Source: Rhizophagus clarus
Taxonomy: Eukaryota; Glomeromycota; Glomeromycetes; Glomerales; Glomeraceae
Direction: 5' to 3'
Assembly (NCBI GenBank): GCA_015698045.1
Contig: BLAL01000274.1
Coordinates: 1,612,001-1,676,000, forward strand
Length of the DNA: 64,000 nucleotides
The translations under genes and the position numbers were made by a program. The notes beneath the pieces were generated by a model that saw only the letters and a list, made by a program, of their open reading frames with translations, searched no databases and was not told the DNA's origin. Within the stretch, counting starts at the first letter, position 1, and each line of letters starts with the position of its first letter. Of this stretch, positions 1 through 11,427 are shown piece by piece.

Positions 1-1
1 A

Positions 2-3000
2 GATTTCGATAAATCCTATTACTGGTATAACAAAGCAGAAGAAAATGATAGTATAGAAGCACAATATAACTTAGGTAATTGTTATAAGAGTGGAAGAGGT
101 GTTACAAAAGATGAAATTAAAGCGTTTGAATATTACAAACGATCAGCGGATAAAGGATTTCTAGAATCTCAATTCGAACTAGGGTATTGTTATGAAAAAG
201 GTATTGGAATTGAAGTTGATGAAAAAAGTGCAATTAAATCATATAAAATTGCTGCAGAAAATGGGCATATAACTGCACAAAGCAATCTTGGAATTTTATA
301 TGAAAATGTAGAAAAAAATTTCGAACAAGCTATTTATTGGTATAACAAGGCGGCAAAAAATGGATCTGAAGTAGCATTATATAGTTTAGGCAATTGTCAT
401 AAGTATGGTATCGGAGTGAATGTGGATGAAAGAAAAGCATTTAAATATTATTATAAATCAGCTAAACAAGAATTTAAAGATGCATTGTACCAGCTTGGAA
501 ATTGTTATGAAAAGGGAATTGGTGTTAGTATCAATATATCAAAATCATTTGAGTCATATAAAAAAGCAGCTGAAAAGGGAAGTAATATTGCACAAATTAG
601 TCTTGGAACCTTTTATGAAAACGGTAAGGGAACGGAAAAAGATTTAAAACAAGCTGTTTATTGGTATAACAAAGCAGCCGAAAATGGATGTGAAGTAGCA
701 CAATATAACCTAGGTAATTGTTATAAAAATGCCAAAGGCGTGGAAAAAGACGTGAAAAAAGCTTTTGAATATTATAAAGAATCGGCTAGCCAAGAATATT
801 TATATGCTAAATTTGAACTTGGATATTGTTATGATAAAGGAATTGGAACCGAACCTGATAAATCAAAAGCATTTGAGCTATATAAAGACGCAGCCGAAAA
901 TAGATGTGTTATTGCACAAAGTCATCTTGGAATTTTGTACGAAAATGGTGAAGGTACGGAGTTAAACTTGAAAAAAGCTTTTTATTGGTATAGTAAAGCA
1001 GCTGAAAGTGGATGTAAATTGGCACAATATAATTTGGGTAACTGCTACAAATATGGTAGGGGTACAAAAGGAGATGGTGTTAAAGCTTTTGTGCATTTTA
1101 GAAAATCAGCCAATCAAGGACATACGGATGCTTTGTTTGAATTTGGACGTTGTTATTATAATGGCACTGGAACGTATATTGACAAGGCAAAAGCATTTGA
1201 ATTATATAAAATAGCGGCCAAAAAAGGATCTCATTTTGCACAAAACGAACTTGGAACTTTGTATAAGAAAGGCAAAGGCATAGAAAAAGATTTAAAACAA
1301 GCAGTTCATTGGTATAAAAAAGCAGCAAAAAATAATTATAAAGTAGCACAATATAATTTAGGTGAATGTTACAATTATGGGGTCGGTGTTAAGAAAAATG
1401 AAAATAAGGCATTCGAGTATTATAAAAAATCAGCCGATCAAGATTATTTTGACGCACAAGTGAAACTTAAATATTTTTATGATTATGGTCCCAAATGTGA
1501 CAAAAGAAAATCATTTGATTTAAATGAAATTTTAGCTGAAAAAGGGAATGATTACGTTCAATACATTGCCCAATACGATCTCGGAACCGCATATGAGTAT
1601 GGTGAGGTTGTCAAAAAAGACGAGGAAAAAGCTTTTGAATTTTATAAGAAATCAGCAAAACAAGGATACCTATACGCTCAATACCAACTTGCAAGTTGTT
1701 ATGATAAAGGAATTGGGGTTAAAGTTGATAAAACCAAAGCATATGAATTATATAAAACTGTTGCTAGAAAGGGACATAGTATTGCACAAATTAATCTTGG
1801 AACTTTGTATGAAAACGGTGAAGGTACAGAAAAAAATTTAGAAAAGGCTTTATTCTGGTATGAAAAAGGAGGGGCGTACTATAATTTAGGTAACTGTTAC
1901 AAAAATGGTAAAGGCGTGAAAAAAAATAAACGTAAGGCCTTTCAGTATTATATGTTATCGTACTATTATAGCATACATAATATCATAGATACGGAATTTG
2001 AACTTGGATATTGTTATTTTAATGGATTTGGAACTAATACTGATGAAGAAAAAGCATTTGAATTTTATGAGAGTGCAGCTAAGAGAGGACACCCTGCTGC
2101 GCAAAATGAACTTGGAAATTTATATAATCACGGTATAGGTACCGAAAAAGATTCAGAAAAGGCTATTTATTGGTACAATAAAGCAGCGGAAAATGGATGC
2201 GAATTAGCACAATATAATTTGGGTAATATCTATAAAATTGGGAATGAAGTTAAAAAAAATGAAATTATGGCATTTGATTATTATAAGAAGTCAGCCGACA
2301 AAGGATATTTAGACGCCCAATTTGAACTTGGATGTTGTTATTCTAACGGAATTGGAACCGAAATTAATAAGGAAAAAGCGTTCGAATTTTATAAAATGGC
2401 AGCTAAAAGAGGACATTATATTGCACAAAATGAAGTTGGAAATCTATACTTCCATGGTACAGGTACAGAAAAAAATTTAGGAAGAGCCGCTTTCTGGTAT
2501 AGCAAAGCAGCAGAAAACAAATATGAAGTAGCACAACATAATTTTGGACGTTGTTATCAATATGGAATGGGTGTTAAAATAAATGAGGCTAAAGCTTTTG
2601 AATTATATAAGATGTCAGCCGAGAAAGGATATGTAGACGCACAAAATGATCTTGGGAAATTATATATTACGGCGAAAGGAGCTAAAAAGGACTTTAAGAA
2701 AGCACTTTGTTGGTTCCGAAAAGCTTCAATAAATGGAAATGAAATTGCACATGAAAATTTAGGTATTTGCTATGAATTAGGGATAGGTACAGATAAAAAT
2801 AAAACAAAAGCATTGAAATTTTACGAAAAATCCGCTGAGAAAGGATATGTAAATGCAAAATTTCATCTTGGATATTGCTATGTAAATGGGATTGGAATTA
2901 AGCCAAACGAAGAAAAGGGGATTGAATTATATAACGAAGCAACTAAAGAAGGAATTAATGATGCAACGCTCAATCATAAATCGCTTTATCAAAGCAAAGA

Positions 3001-3331
3001 AGAAATAAGAAAAGATTTAAATGAAGTTAATTACTGGTATCAAAAGTTAACAAAAAATGATAATAATATAGCATTATATAAATTAGGGGAGATTTATGAA
3101 TTAGGAAAAGGTGTTAATAAAAATGAAATTAGAGCATTCAGCTATTATAAACAAGCAGCTGAAAGAGGATGTATAGATGGAAAATATAAACTTGGACATT
3201 TTTATTTTCATGGAATAATAGTTGATGTTGATAAAGCAAAGGCTTTTAATCTGTACAAAGAAGCAGCTGAAGGGGGAAATCTTAATGCACAAAAATGTCT
3301 TACGTTGTTTTATGAACAGAGAGAGGAATAG
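2..3331 (+). CDS. Sel1-like repeat (SLR) protein, 5' end outside the window
   Basis: The frame is open from base 2, so the gene begins upstream; at least 1109 codons are visible. The protein is an almost unbroken run of about 30 degenerate Sel1-like repeats of about 36 residues (A-x-Y-x-L-G-x-x-Y-x-x-G-x-G-x-x-x-D-x-x-K-A-F-x-x-Y-x-K-A-A-x-x-G), forming an alpha-helical TPR-like solenoid. In other eukaryotes such solenoids scaffold protein complexes in signalling or ER-associated degradation; the partner here is unknown. The last repeat (GIIVDVDKAKAFNLYKEAAE) closely matches the last repeat of the genes at 55403-58243 and 58964-61840, so all belong to one subfamily. Around repeats 12-16 the periodicity is looser (for example the stretch YDYGPKCDKRKSFDLNE), suggesting relaxed constraint. 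No signal peptide or kinase domain is seen in the visible part. Family assignment is certain; function is not. Confidence 0.93.
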   Translation, partial: DFDKSYYWYNKAEENDSIEAQYNLGNCYKSGRGVTKDEIKAFEYYKRSADKGFLESQFELGYCYEKGIGIEVDEKSAIKSYKIAAENGHITAQSNLGILYENVEKNFEQAIYWYNKAAKNGSEVALYSLGNCHKYGIGVNVDERKAFKYYYKSAKQEFKDALYQLGNCYEKGIGVSINISKSFESYKKAAEKGSNIAQISLGTFYENGKGTEKDLKQAVYWYNKAAENGCEVAQYNLGNCYKNAKGVEKDVKKAFEYYKESASQEYLYAKFELGYCYDKGIGTEPDKSKAFELYKDAAENRCVIAQSHLGILYENGEGTELNLKKAFYWYSKAAESGCKLAQYNLGNCYKYGRGTKGDGVKAFVHFRKSANQGHTDALFEFGRCYYNGTGTYIDKAKAFELYKIAAKKGSHFAQNELGTLYKKGKGIEKDLKQAVHWYKKAAKNNYKVAQYNLGECYNYGVGVKKNENKAFEYYKKSADQDYFDAQVKLKYFYDYGPKCDKRKSFDLNEILAEKGNDYVQYIAQYDLGTAYEYGEVVKKDEEKAFEFYKKSAKQGYLYAQYQLASCYDKGIGVKVDKTKAYELYKTVARKGHSIAQINLGTLYENGEGTEKNLEKALFWYEKGGAYYNLGNCYKNGKGVKKNKRKAFQYYMLSYYYSIHNIIDTEFELGYCYFNGFGTNTDEEKAFEFYESAAKRGHPAAQNELGNLYNHGIGTEKDSEKAIYWYNKAAENGCELAQYNLGNIYKIGNEVKKNEIMAFDYYKKSADKGYLDAQFELGCCYSNGIGTEINKEKAFEFYKMAAKRGHYIAQNEVGNLYFHGTGTEKNLGRAAFWYSKAAENKYEVAQHNFGRCYQYGMGVKINEAKAFELYKMSAEKGYVDAQNDLGKLYITAKGAKKDFKKALCWFRKASINGNEIAHENLGICYELGIGTDKNKTKALKFYEKSAEKGYVNAKFHLGYCYVNGIGIKPNEEKGIELYNEATKEGINDATLNHKSLYQSKEEIRKDLNEVNYWYQKLTKNDNNIALYKLGEIYELGKGVNKNEIRAFSYYKQAAERGCIDGKYKLGHFYFHGIIVDVDKAKAFNLYKEAAEGGNLNAQKCLTLFYEQREE

Positions 3332-4063
3332 AAAAACATATTAATTGTACAAAATTTTTTAGATTATTAATGTTTAAAATTAAAATAGATTCTCATTTTT
3401 GTTCTTTTATGATTTGTATTTAATTTTTTAATTTTTTGTATTCTATTTTGAAAATAACTAATTTGTTATTTACGTATAATAACTTTCTTTGTAAATCAAT
3501 AAAAAAAAAAAAGTTTCTTCAAAACATTCTGTTGAAAAAAATCAAGTTTTAAATAAATTCATTCATTTCACCTTTTATTATTCGCATAACGGTAATATTA
3601 ATAATAATTTTTTTAGGTCGGACCGACATAAATTACCATGTCTCATTTCTGTTTTATGGTTCTTATTATATCAAGAGGGGTATGAGTTATCCGATTCACT
3701 GTCGATTCTTTGGTCAAGTTTCTTAGATATCTTTTAATTCTTTTAAGTGCAAGCACACTACATCTTCGTATATGACACGCATGGCGTCTGTGCTCACCTT
3801 GGTCAAATAGCATCGTATGAATTGTATAATGTAACAAAGCCTATGTAGACTTTCCGAAAAATATTGCTGTACATTGATACTTTCCGTTTCATTAACTCGG
3901 TATATACTTAACGTTAAAGCTGTCATAAAATAAAATACATTTTTGTCTACCGTTATGTGTTTTTTTCGTTTTTTTATATTTTAAAACTTATCAGTTATGA
4001 CATTTTAGAATTATACGCAAATCAAAAAAATAATATTAAACTCATTTGATGAAATATTAATAT
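3332..4063. other. Intergenic, no gene seen
   Basis: AT-rich 3' flank of the Sel1 gene with short A and T runs. Small open frames near 3640-3930 on the minus strand have no recognisable composition or family and are treated as chance. Nothing else is supported. Confidence 0.5.
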
Positions 4064-4792
4064 CCCTACGAAAAAAGAATGTCCGGAAAATGTCTACGAA
4101 AATGTCTGGAAATTGTCCAGGCGCTTCAAAAATTGTCATGAAAATGTCCAGGAAATTGATCAATTTTGCTGTCCGGAATTTTTTGCATGCCCGGTTTTTT
4201 TTATACATGAAAATTTCCGGACAAATTCCAGACAAATAAACCCAACAAATTCCGGACATGAAAAATTCCAGATAAATTCTGGACAAATAAACCAAACAAA
4301 TTCCGGGCATAAAATATTCCGGACATATTCTGGACAAAATAAACCAAACAAATTCCGGACATTTTAAATTCCAGACAAATTCTGGACAAATAAAACCAAC
4401 AAATTCCAGACATAATAAATTCTGGACAAATTCTAGACAATGTTTCTAAAAATGTAAAATTTTAAATTGCAAAAAGCACAAAACTGATATTTAAAACCAC
4501 CCCCTGACGTAATAAATAAACTTGAAGAGCAGCCAAAAATGTTATCTATGATGTTAATTCAAACCTTGGTTAATTGCATAGGAAGCGGTAATCTCCTGCT
4601 GATTATCCGGGATAAAATTAGACTGTCCAGAATTCTGGACAAATTTCCGGACTAATTTGAACCCGGACATATTCCGAACATCCGGAAACGCGCACGTTTT
4701 GGAACACTTTCCGGATTTACCAAACATCCGGAAATTTGCTTATTTTTCCGGACCATTTCAGCATGAATTCCGGATGCATTTTTTTCGTAGGG
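4064..4792. mobile_element. Non-autonomous DNA transposon, CCCTA termini, 3-bp TSD (CACTA-like)
   Basis: The left end begins CCCTACGAAAAAA and the right end is its inverse, TTTTTTCGTAGGG. The element is flanked on both sides by TAT (4061-4063 and 4793-4795), a 3-bp target-site duplication. The interior is packed with TGTCCGGA / TCCGGACA words and variants such as TGTCCAGA, mostly direct on the left and inverted on the right, as in the subterminal transposase-binding repeats of CACTA/EnSpm elements. There is no transposase frame, so it must be mobilised in trans. A relative with the same word and TSD length lies at 46119-46768. Ends and TSD are seen; superfamily placement is inference. Confidence 0.8.
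4208..4440. repeat. Internal tandem repeats of the CCCTA element, about 57-bp unit
   Basis: About four imperfect copies of a unit containing AATTCCGGACAT, AAATTCCAGA, AATTCTGGACAAATAAACC and AACAAATTCC. The repeats lie inside the 4064-4792 element. Chance open frames on both strands here (long runs rich in S-G-Q-I-N or F-V-R-N-L) are translation of the repeat, not genes. Confidence 0.75.
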
Positions 4793-7700
4793 TATTCTAT
4801 CGAAATACAGCAATAAAACACAATTAAAAGAAAGTGCACGCAAGTCATTTTGACACTAAATTTTTTGCAAAAGTTGTGATATATAATAGTTATTGCATCA
4901 GTCAGACAAGGTCATGCTTTTATTATATAGCAATGGTACATAAAAGTATAATTAGCTTGTGAAACATATTAAAGGATTGACTCGGTCTATATGACAAATA
5001 TATTGATATTTGGGTCGTTTAATCCTACAAAAATCATTCTGATTGATCATCACTTCACGTGGGAACCTTCACTTATAAAACAAAAGATCATAACACGTAT
5101 GTTATTTAACTTTATAATTTCATATTAGAGATTAATTCTTTTTCGATACTATTATATAAAGAGCCACTACTCTCTTTGCAGGAAAGGCATTCCTATTGGC
5201 TGGGACAGACTCAGAGAAATTGTGAATAGAGGTCTAACTCTTCTTGACAAAACATCAATAATTGCTGAATTCATCGAGTGCAGTTTAAACGTCTGTCTTG
5301 TTATTCGGCCGGCCAAGATGATTTGTAAATACAGTTAATCGCACCATGCCTGAAGAATTTTTTCGACTTCTATAATCTATCCCTCTAGACAATAAGAATT
5401 GCCATTATGAACTATTCAAGGACACAAAAATTATGAAGGAAAGATTAGATAATTATGATAAACATTTTTGCAAATATCCGATTATAATTATCTCTCAAGG
5501 TATTTTATGTTCAACTATTATTATTTATTTATAAACCATTCTGTCAATCTAATTTTTTTGTTTTTTCATCAGAGCTATGAAGCTTGCTCAACTTGATCGA
5601 GTATGCAGGACAAATAATGTTATCAGTTAGCAACTCTTTAAAGAAAATATCAATATATTTATTATGAATTAACCATAGCACGCTAAATAAATCATGTTTT
5701 AACAGTATAATATCTGGCGAATTTAAAGACGGAGTCAGTTAAGATGCTCTTTTGGAGTTGCTTTTCAGGGAAAGGATATATGTATGATGGGCGAGGTGCT
5801 GAATAAGTGATAGAAGAATTATTATATTAAAATAAATTTATGCAATATAACAAAAAAAAAAATATTTTACAAGAATACGGGAATTAACAATGAACCATTG
5901 CATAGCAGATTTATGTATTTTAATCCACAAATAAAATATTCGAAACAAAAGTTGTACATTATATCACGGTTAATTCTTTATTATATTGTATCATTTTATA
6001 TACATATTTTAGTATTTGCTTTATTATATGAACATTATTGTCGTCATATACTAACCGCAAAATCGAATTTTTTCTCGAATTACTTCTGAGTTACACGAAA
6101 TTTTCTGATCGTAACACTTTGATTTGGTCTATATAACTGATAAATCTGCACCTCGTATAAAAATAATCATTTTAAACGCTGATTCATTATTGCTGTAATA
6201 AAAGAATTAAATACTAAGCATTTAGTTAAGGGTGAAAGTTTAGGAAGGAAAATGCTGAGATTTCCAAATTTAAAGAAAAGTTGCTAAAGTTTGTTGCTAA
6301 AGTTGAGACTAAAAAAGTGGAATTGAGAACTTAAGGGCAGAATCGAAACTCTAAAGAAAACTATAGTAGAAGATTATTTAGTCAAAATTGGCAAACTTAA
6401 TACCATAATAGTAAACTACCATTAAACTTAAATCTGTAAGTACTAAACTTAAAGCCAAAATAGCAAATTCAGGTATGATATTAACAAAATCGAATGGCAA
6501 ATCTTTCTTTCATTGGAGATTATACATTAAGAAATTGGGAGAATAAAAATACTTATAGATTCAAATGCTAACATACTAATGAATAATTCAAATATTAACG
6601 AAGCACCTTTCAGTAATATTCAGAAGTATATGTAAGTCGATTAGCTTCCTGTTCTATTCAGTACGACTGTTACTAATAAAAATAAACTGACTTAGCTCTG
6701 GACTATGGAATCGTTATAGAACCGAACCATTCAAGTCGGTTCGCTTAATAGTATCGGTTTAGGACCGGAGCGAACCAAATATTAAAATAACAGTTGCAAT
6801 GTTTCGATGTACTCTTAATAACAAGATCACACTGGTTAGCGTGGGACACACCTCTAACCAACCATTTACTCACCGACAATCATTTCAGACAAACGCTTCG
6901 CCAACAGACGTTTCGTCGAAAGCCAATATTTTGATAATTTTTAAATTATCATAATAAAATTAAATATATATATATAATTTTTTTTAAGAAAAGGATATAA
7001 ATATATATCAGATTAATTTTTCTTTTTTTTTTAATAATGTCCTAATTTAATAATTACCAATACAACCTCAATTTTTTTTTTATATCATACAAGACAGTCA
7101 AAATTATTATTGTTATATAAAAAAGAAAAATATTTAATATGAGATATTAATCTATTATCTTTAGGTTAAGTATTTCTCGTTCCTTTCTTATTTATGAAAG
7201 TTGTTCCTTCAATTTTTAATAAACATAAGATTTTAATGACTTTATGGCTCAATGTTTTTACTGCGATTAAATATTTTATTATAGAAAACATCAAAAAAAA
7301 TTATAAAAAGAATTTTGATTTCTTTAAAAGTAGTTTCCCACTGACAACGGTAAAATGAAATGAAAACCGGGAAGTGTAAATATGTATTATTTGAACCTTA
7401 AGCATACTTGTTAATTATTTGCTTTGTATTTATTTGATGAAGCCGAAATGGTTCGATCATTAAAAGATTGCCTCCGATAATTCCAGACTGGTGGATATTA
7501 CAGTATAATTAAACAACTAAACTAATTATAATAGGCAGCAAAGGCTCAAAAAACATTTAGAAATTTAATGAATTAAATAAAAATAGAATAATAATAATTC
7601 AACGAAAAAAGATATCTATGATGGAGCGTTACAAAATATGCAATGACGGAACAGAAGCAGTAGAGCTTTTGGTATTTATAAATTATGAGCCGAAGAACAA

Positions 7701-8298
7701 ATATGATTACATCACTATTATGTCACACATATATCCTATGTATTTACCAAAACGCTACAGAAAAAGAATATAATTTTAGTGTAATCGTTTCATTCGAATT
7801 CAAATCGATGCTTCTTGTTAAAATTTCATGAAAATATATTATACAAACCTTATAACATCCAAATATTTTGATTATTTCGTTGAAAATATGGTAAGACAGA
7901 ATATTTACTCACTCAATTTACCGTATTTTTGTATTATTATTACCACAAATCATCAGAAAATCGTCATGTATTTCATTCAGGAAATGTCTATCGGGAAATC
8001 CGTCGTCGGGCAGTACCATGATATAAATTATTATTATTACACAAACACAAATTCATAATGACATCACAAAATAAAAAAGGCAAGCTCATGTCATTGTCGC
8101 CACATTTTTTCGAAACACGCTAAATGAGGTAATGATCATCATGAATTACTCATTCTCGTAGAATATTCGGAGATTCCTCACCTACGAACTTCCTATTTGA
8201 GCCAAGTTTGGAAAAGACGCAGTACACCATTACTCAATAATATTTAAAGAGTTTGTCGTAATAAAAAAAAAAAATTCACTTCAGTTAACCCTAATACA
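4793..8298. other. Gene-poor AT-rich stretch of 3.5 kb
   Basis: No gene can be supported. A roughly 50-codon open stretch at about 5188-5340 (reads GIPIGWDRLREIVNRG and on) has better composition than its surroundings and sits after a splice-acceptor-like TTTGCAG, so it may be an exon relic. Bases 6230-6480 contain loosely repeated AAGTTGCTAAAG and TAAACTTAAA words. Poly(A/T) runs occur at about 6960-7110. The start codon of the next Sel1 gene is preceded by a run of A at about 8260-8272. Confidence 0.4.
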
Positions 8299-9902
8299 AT
8301 GTCATCCAACCAATCAACTAACCGACCGGTAAATAAAGACGATGAAGATTTTTTAATAAAAATTTTAAAAGATTTTTATTATAAAATTATTGAAACGAAA
8401 GAATTTAATAATTTTGAAAATATTTCAATCAAGTGGATAAGGAATGAAATTATAAATAATAAAAAAAGCACCGTAAAAATTCTTGAATTAATGCAAAATC
8501 ATGAAGAAAGCAACGTTTGGTTCACGAGTTTAATGGGATTTTTTTATCAATTTGGTATAGGATGTAATATAGATAAGAAAAGGGCGATGGAATTATATTA
8601 TTTGGCTATTAATAATGAAACTGAAAAGAATTTTTTAAATGAAAATTTTAGCAAAAAACAATTAATTGAGAATGTTGATTCATTAAGAAATGAAAATATA
8701 ATTATTGGAAAATATCTATTATCATTATTTTACTATAAGGATATTATCTTGGATTTAGATGGGTTTAGATATAATCAAAATAAGAAAAACCCCAAAAATA
8801 ATGTTCAAAATGAAATTAAAAGCTATTAGAATTGGCTAAAAATGGGGATTTTGAAGCACAGTATAATTTAGCAATATGCTACAAAAATGGAAGTGGTATA
8901 GAGACTAATTATGAGAAAGCTTTTAAATGGCTTTTAAGCTCTGCAGAAAATAAAAATCCTGAAGCACAATATCATTTAGCTATTTTTTATATGGATGGAA
9001 TAGGAGTACAAAAAGATGAAAAAGAAGCATTTAATTGGTTTTCAAAATCTGAACAAAGTGGTTACCTAGACATACAAAATAAAAATGAAAGAGAAAGTTT
9101 TGAAAAGAATTTAAAATTAGCGATAGCAAATGATGCAATAGCACAAGATTATTTAGGATATTGTTACCAATTTGGTAAAGGAATAAGTAAAAATGAGACA
9201 AAGGCTTTTGGGTGGTACTTAAAATCAGCCAATGCAGGTTTTGCAGGATATGCTGAAGGACAATTTAATTTAGGATATTGTTATGAAAATGCCATCGGTA
9301 CAGGGAAAAATGAAACGAAAGCATTTGAATGGTACTTGAGATCTGCGATTGCAGGAAATACAAAAGCACAAAATAGATTAGGAAAATGTTATATTGATGG
9401 CATAGGAACGAATAAGAATAAAATAAAAGCATTTAATTGGTTTCTAAAATCAGCTGAACAAGGAGATGAGGAAGGGCAGTACAATTTAGGATGTTGCTAT
9501 CAATATGGCGAAGGTATAGGTAAAAATGAAAAAAAAGCATTTGAATTATACTCAAAATTGGCTGAAAAAGGAAATGCAGCAGCGCAAAATAATTTAGGAC
9601 ATTGTTATCAATACGGTATAGGTGTATATGTAAATGAAAAAAAGGCATTTGAGTTGTACGTGAAATCAGCTGAAAATGGAAATACCATCGCACAAAATAA
9701 TTTAGGATATTGTTTTAAATATGGAAAGGGAGTAACTAAAAGTAAAAAGAAATCATTTAAGTGGTACTCAATATCGGCTAAAAATGGGAATGTTGATGCA
9801 CAAAATTATATAAAAACGTATAAAAATGACAATGCAATCAAAAAAGTTAAAGATGACTTTAATAATATTTTATCAGGTATCCTTAATAAATTACATATTT
9901 AA
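8299..9902 (+). CDS. Sel1-like repeat protein with a one-base frame break
   Basis: The first frame starts at ATG 8299 and carries the family N-terminal domain (DDEDFLIKILKDFYYKII, then FTSLMGFFYQFGIGCNIDKK) and stops at 8827-8829. The second frame runs through the same point and continues with about nine Sel1 repeats to 9902. Reading GAAATTAAAAG with one more A would restore KLLELAKNGDFEAQYN across the junction, exactly where paralogues have KKELVELNNLGYCYQ. The gene is therefore either recently frameshifted or miscalled at a homopolymer by one base. It is much shorter than its paralogues (about 535 against 880-960 residues), with fewer repeats and without the GIIVD C-terminal repeat; it ends in a short charged tail (KKVKDDFNNILSGILNKLHI). 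Family certain, integrity uncertain. Confidence 0.8.
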
Positions 9903-10150
9903 CATCTATATAACTAAAAAAAAATGGCATATTTAGATTACTCTGTATAAATAATTTTGTATTGTGCAACGCATGATTTGCCTGTGTCTGATCTATTCTG
10001 TTTTTAACATAATTAAATATAATATAAGAAAGGTGAGCCTACCAAGAGATTTGTATTATCTTAAAAATACGTTTAGTGTGATTTATTATATGTATTGGAT
10101 CTTTTGTGTAGCAAACAATTTCCTTTTTTCAAAAAAATTGCCTTTTTTAG

Positions 10151-10360
10151 GGGTCGTTAAAGCGGGGTAGAATTGGCCAGAATTACGGCATTAAGAAATT
10201 ACGAATGTGACAAATAATGCAGGTGATAAATATGTTTTTACTAACCGAAAAAATTTTAAGTCCCCGGAATACTTAGTAAAAATGAAGAATGGAGGATGCG
10301 ATACCGGATGACAATTATTTTTACTATGATCACGTGATTCTACCGCTTTTTAACGGTCCC
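10151..10360. mobile_element. MULE-like MITE with 10-bp TSD
   Basis: Left end GGGTCGTTAAAGCGGGGTAG and right end inverse of GGGACCGTTAAAAAGCGGTAG form imperfect terminal inverted repeats starting with GGG. The ten bases CCTTTTTTAG occur immediately on both sides (10141-10150 and 10361-10370). TIRs starting with G runs and 8-11-bp duplications are typical of Mutator-like elements. At 210 bp there is no coding capacity. Confidence 0.75.
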
Positions 10361-10437
10361 CCTTTTTTAGCAATTTGTATCACATAAATGACCTGCCATT
10401 TTTATATTCTTTATTTTTTATTTATAATAATAAATTG

Positions 10438-10527
10438 AAGCCTAAATCTAAATTGAAATCTAAATCTAAATTGTAGTCTAAGTCTAAATTAAAATCTAGA
10501 TCTAAATTGAATTTTAAATTTAAATAG
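10438..10527. repeat. CTAAAT-type minisatellite
   Basis: Imperfect tandem copies of AAATCTAAATCTAAATTG, with substitutions such as GTAGTCTAAGTCTAAATTA. Simple-sequence expansion, no gene. Confidence 0.7.
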
Positions 10528-10599
10528 AAATAAAAGAAAAGAAAAATTCTATTTTAGCGAATTGAGGTTATTTATATACCTATGAAAAAAAAATATCTC

Positions 10600-11020
10600 A
10601 ATTTTATGGTAGGCCATTCATTTTTGATTAGTAGAACAGATTTTTTGATTAATAAGCACAATATTTACCAAGTTTTTTTTGGTAATAAGTATATCAGCCA
10701 AAAAAAAATAATTATTTTTTTTTTTTTAAATTGGCTGATAAATCACCCCATTTTTGATCACTAAGCCCGATTTTTACTAAAAAAAAAAAAAATCTTTTAT
10801 AAAATTGGCTAATGACTCACCTTATTTTTGATAAAGTAAGCCTAATCTTACCAAAAAAAAATTAGAACAAAATTTTAGCTTATTTCTAACTAATAAGCGG
10901 AATATTTACTTTTTTTTGATAAACAAAAAAAATTTTTTTTAAATCGCTAATGAATCAAATTTTTTTTGGCATTTAGTTTATCTCATCTATTTTGATTAGT
11001 AAGCTAAAATTACTAAAAAT
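10600..11020. repeat. Degenerate tandem repeat, about 80-bp unit
   Basis: Four to five diverged copies of a unit built of ATTGGCTAATGAATCACC, TTTTTGATTAGTAAGCC, ATTTTTACTAAAAAAA and a variable poly(A/T) spacer. The open frame at 10582-10764 is translation of this repeat. Confidence 0.6.
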
Positions 11021-11033
11021 TGTAAAATCCTAA

Positions 11034-11240
11034 AGACATTTCATAAAATATTGAAATAGTGTTAAATTTAGTTAGCAGAAAATAAATGACATTGTACAAT
11101 TAGTAGATTCATTCTTAATTTTAGAAAAATCATATCACATAATGCAACATGAATTCATTTTTCTTAAGAATTTACTAATTGTATGTTTATTTTCTGCTTA
11201 TAATTAAATTTAACAATATTTCTATACTTATAAAATGGCT
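11034..11240. mobile_element. Long imperfect hairpin (MITE-like)
   Basis: Two arms of about 85 bp face each other around a spacer of about 35 bp. The left arm contains GTTAAATTTAGTTAGCAGAA and ACAATTAGTAGATTC; the right arm contains their inverse (TTCTGCTTATAATTAAATTT and AATTTACTAATTGTA). The arms differ by small indels, so this is an older copy. No clean target duplication was found, so its ends are approximate. Confidence 0.6.
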
Positions 11241-11427
11241 TTTAAATTTAATTTATTTGCCTAGAATTAATTTTAAGTAAAGTTCAATATTTTTGTGATA
11301 AAATTGAATTTTTATCCTACAAACCAGAAGGTCTGCAAAAATTTCCAAATTTATCCATAAATTACTAAATTTAGTTATCATTTTCCAACCGGTTGGTAAA
11401 ACTATTGCAAAAGGCAGGGGACCTGCT

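Noticed and set aside
4011..4440. Long overlapping open frames on both strands (up to 108 codons)
   Set aside because: They translate the TCCGGACA tandem repeats of the 4064-4792 element; composition is repetitive and frames exist in all phases.
5188..5340. Open stretch reading GIPIGWDRLREIVNRG after a splice-acceptor-like site
   Set aside because: Only about 50 codons, no partner exon found and no recognised family; possibly a relic but unsupported.
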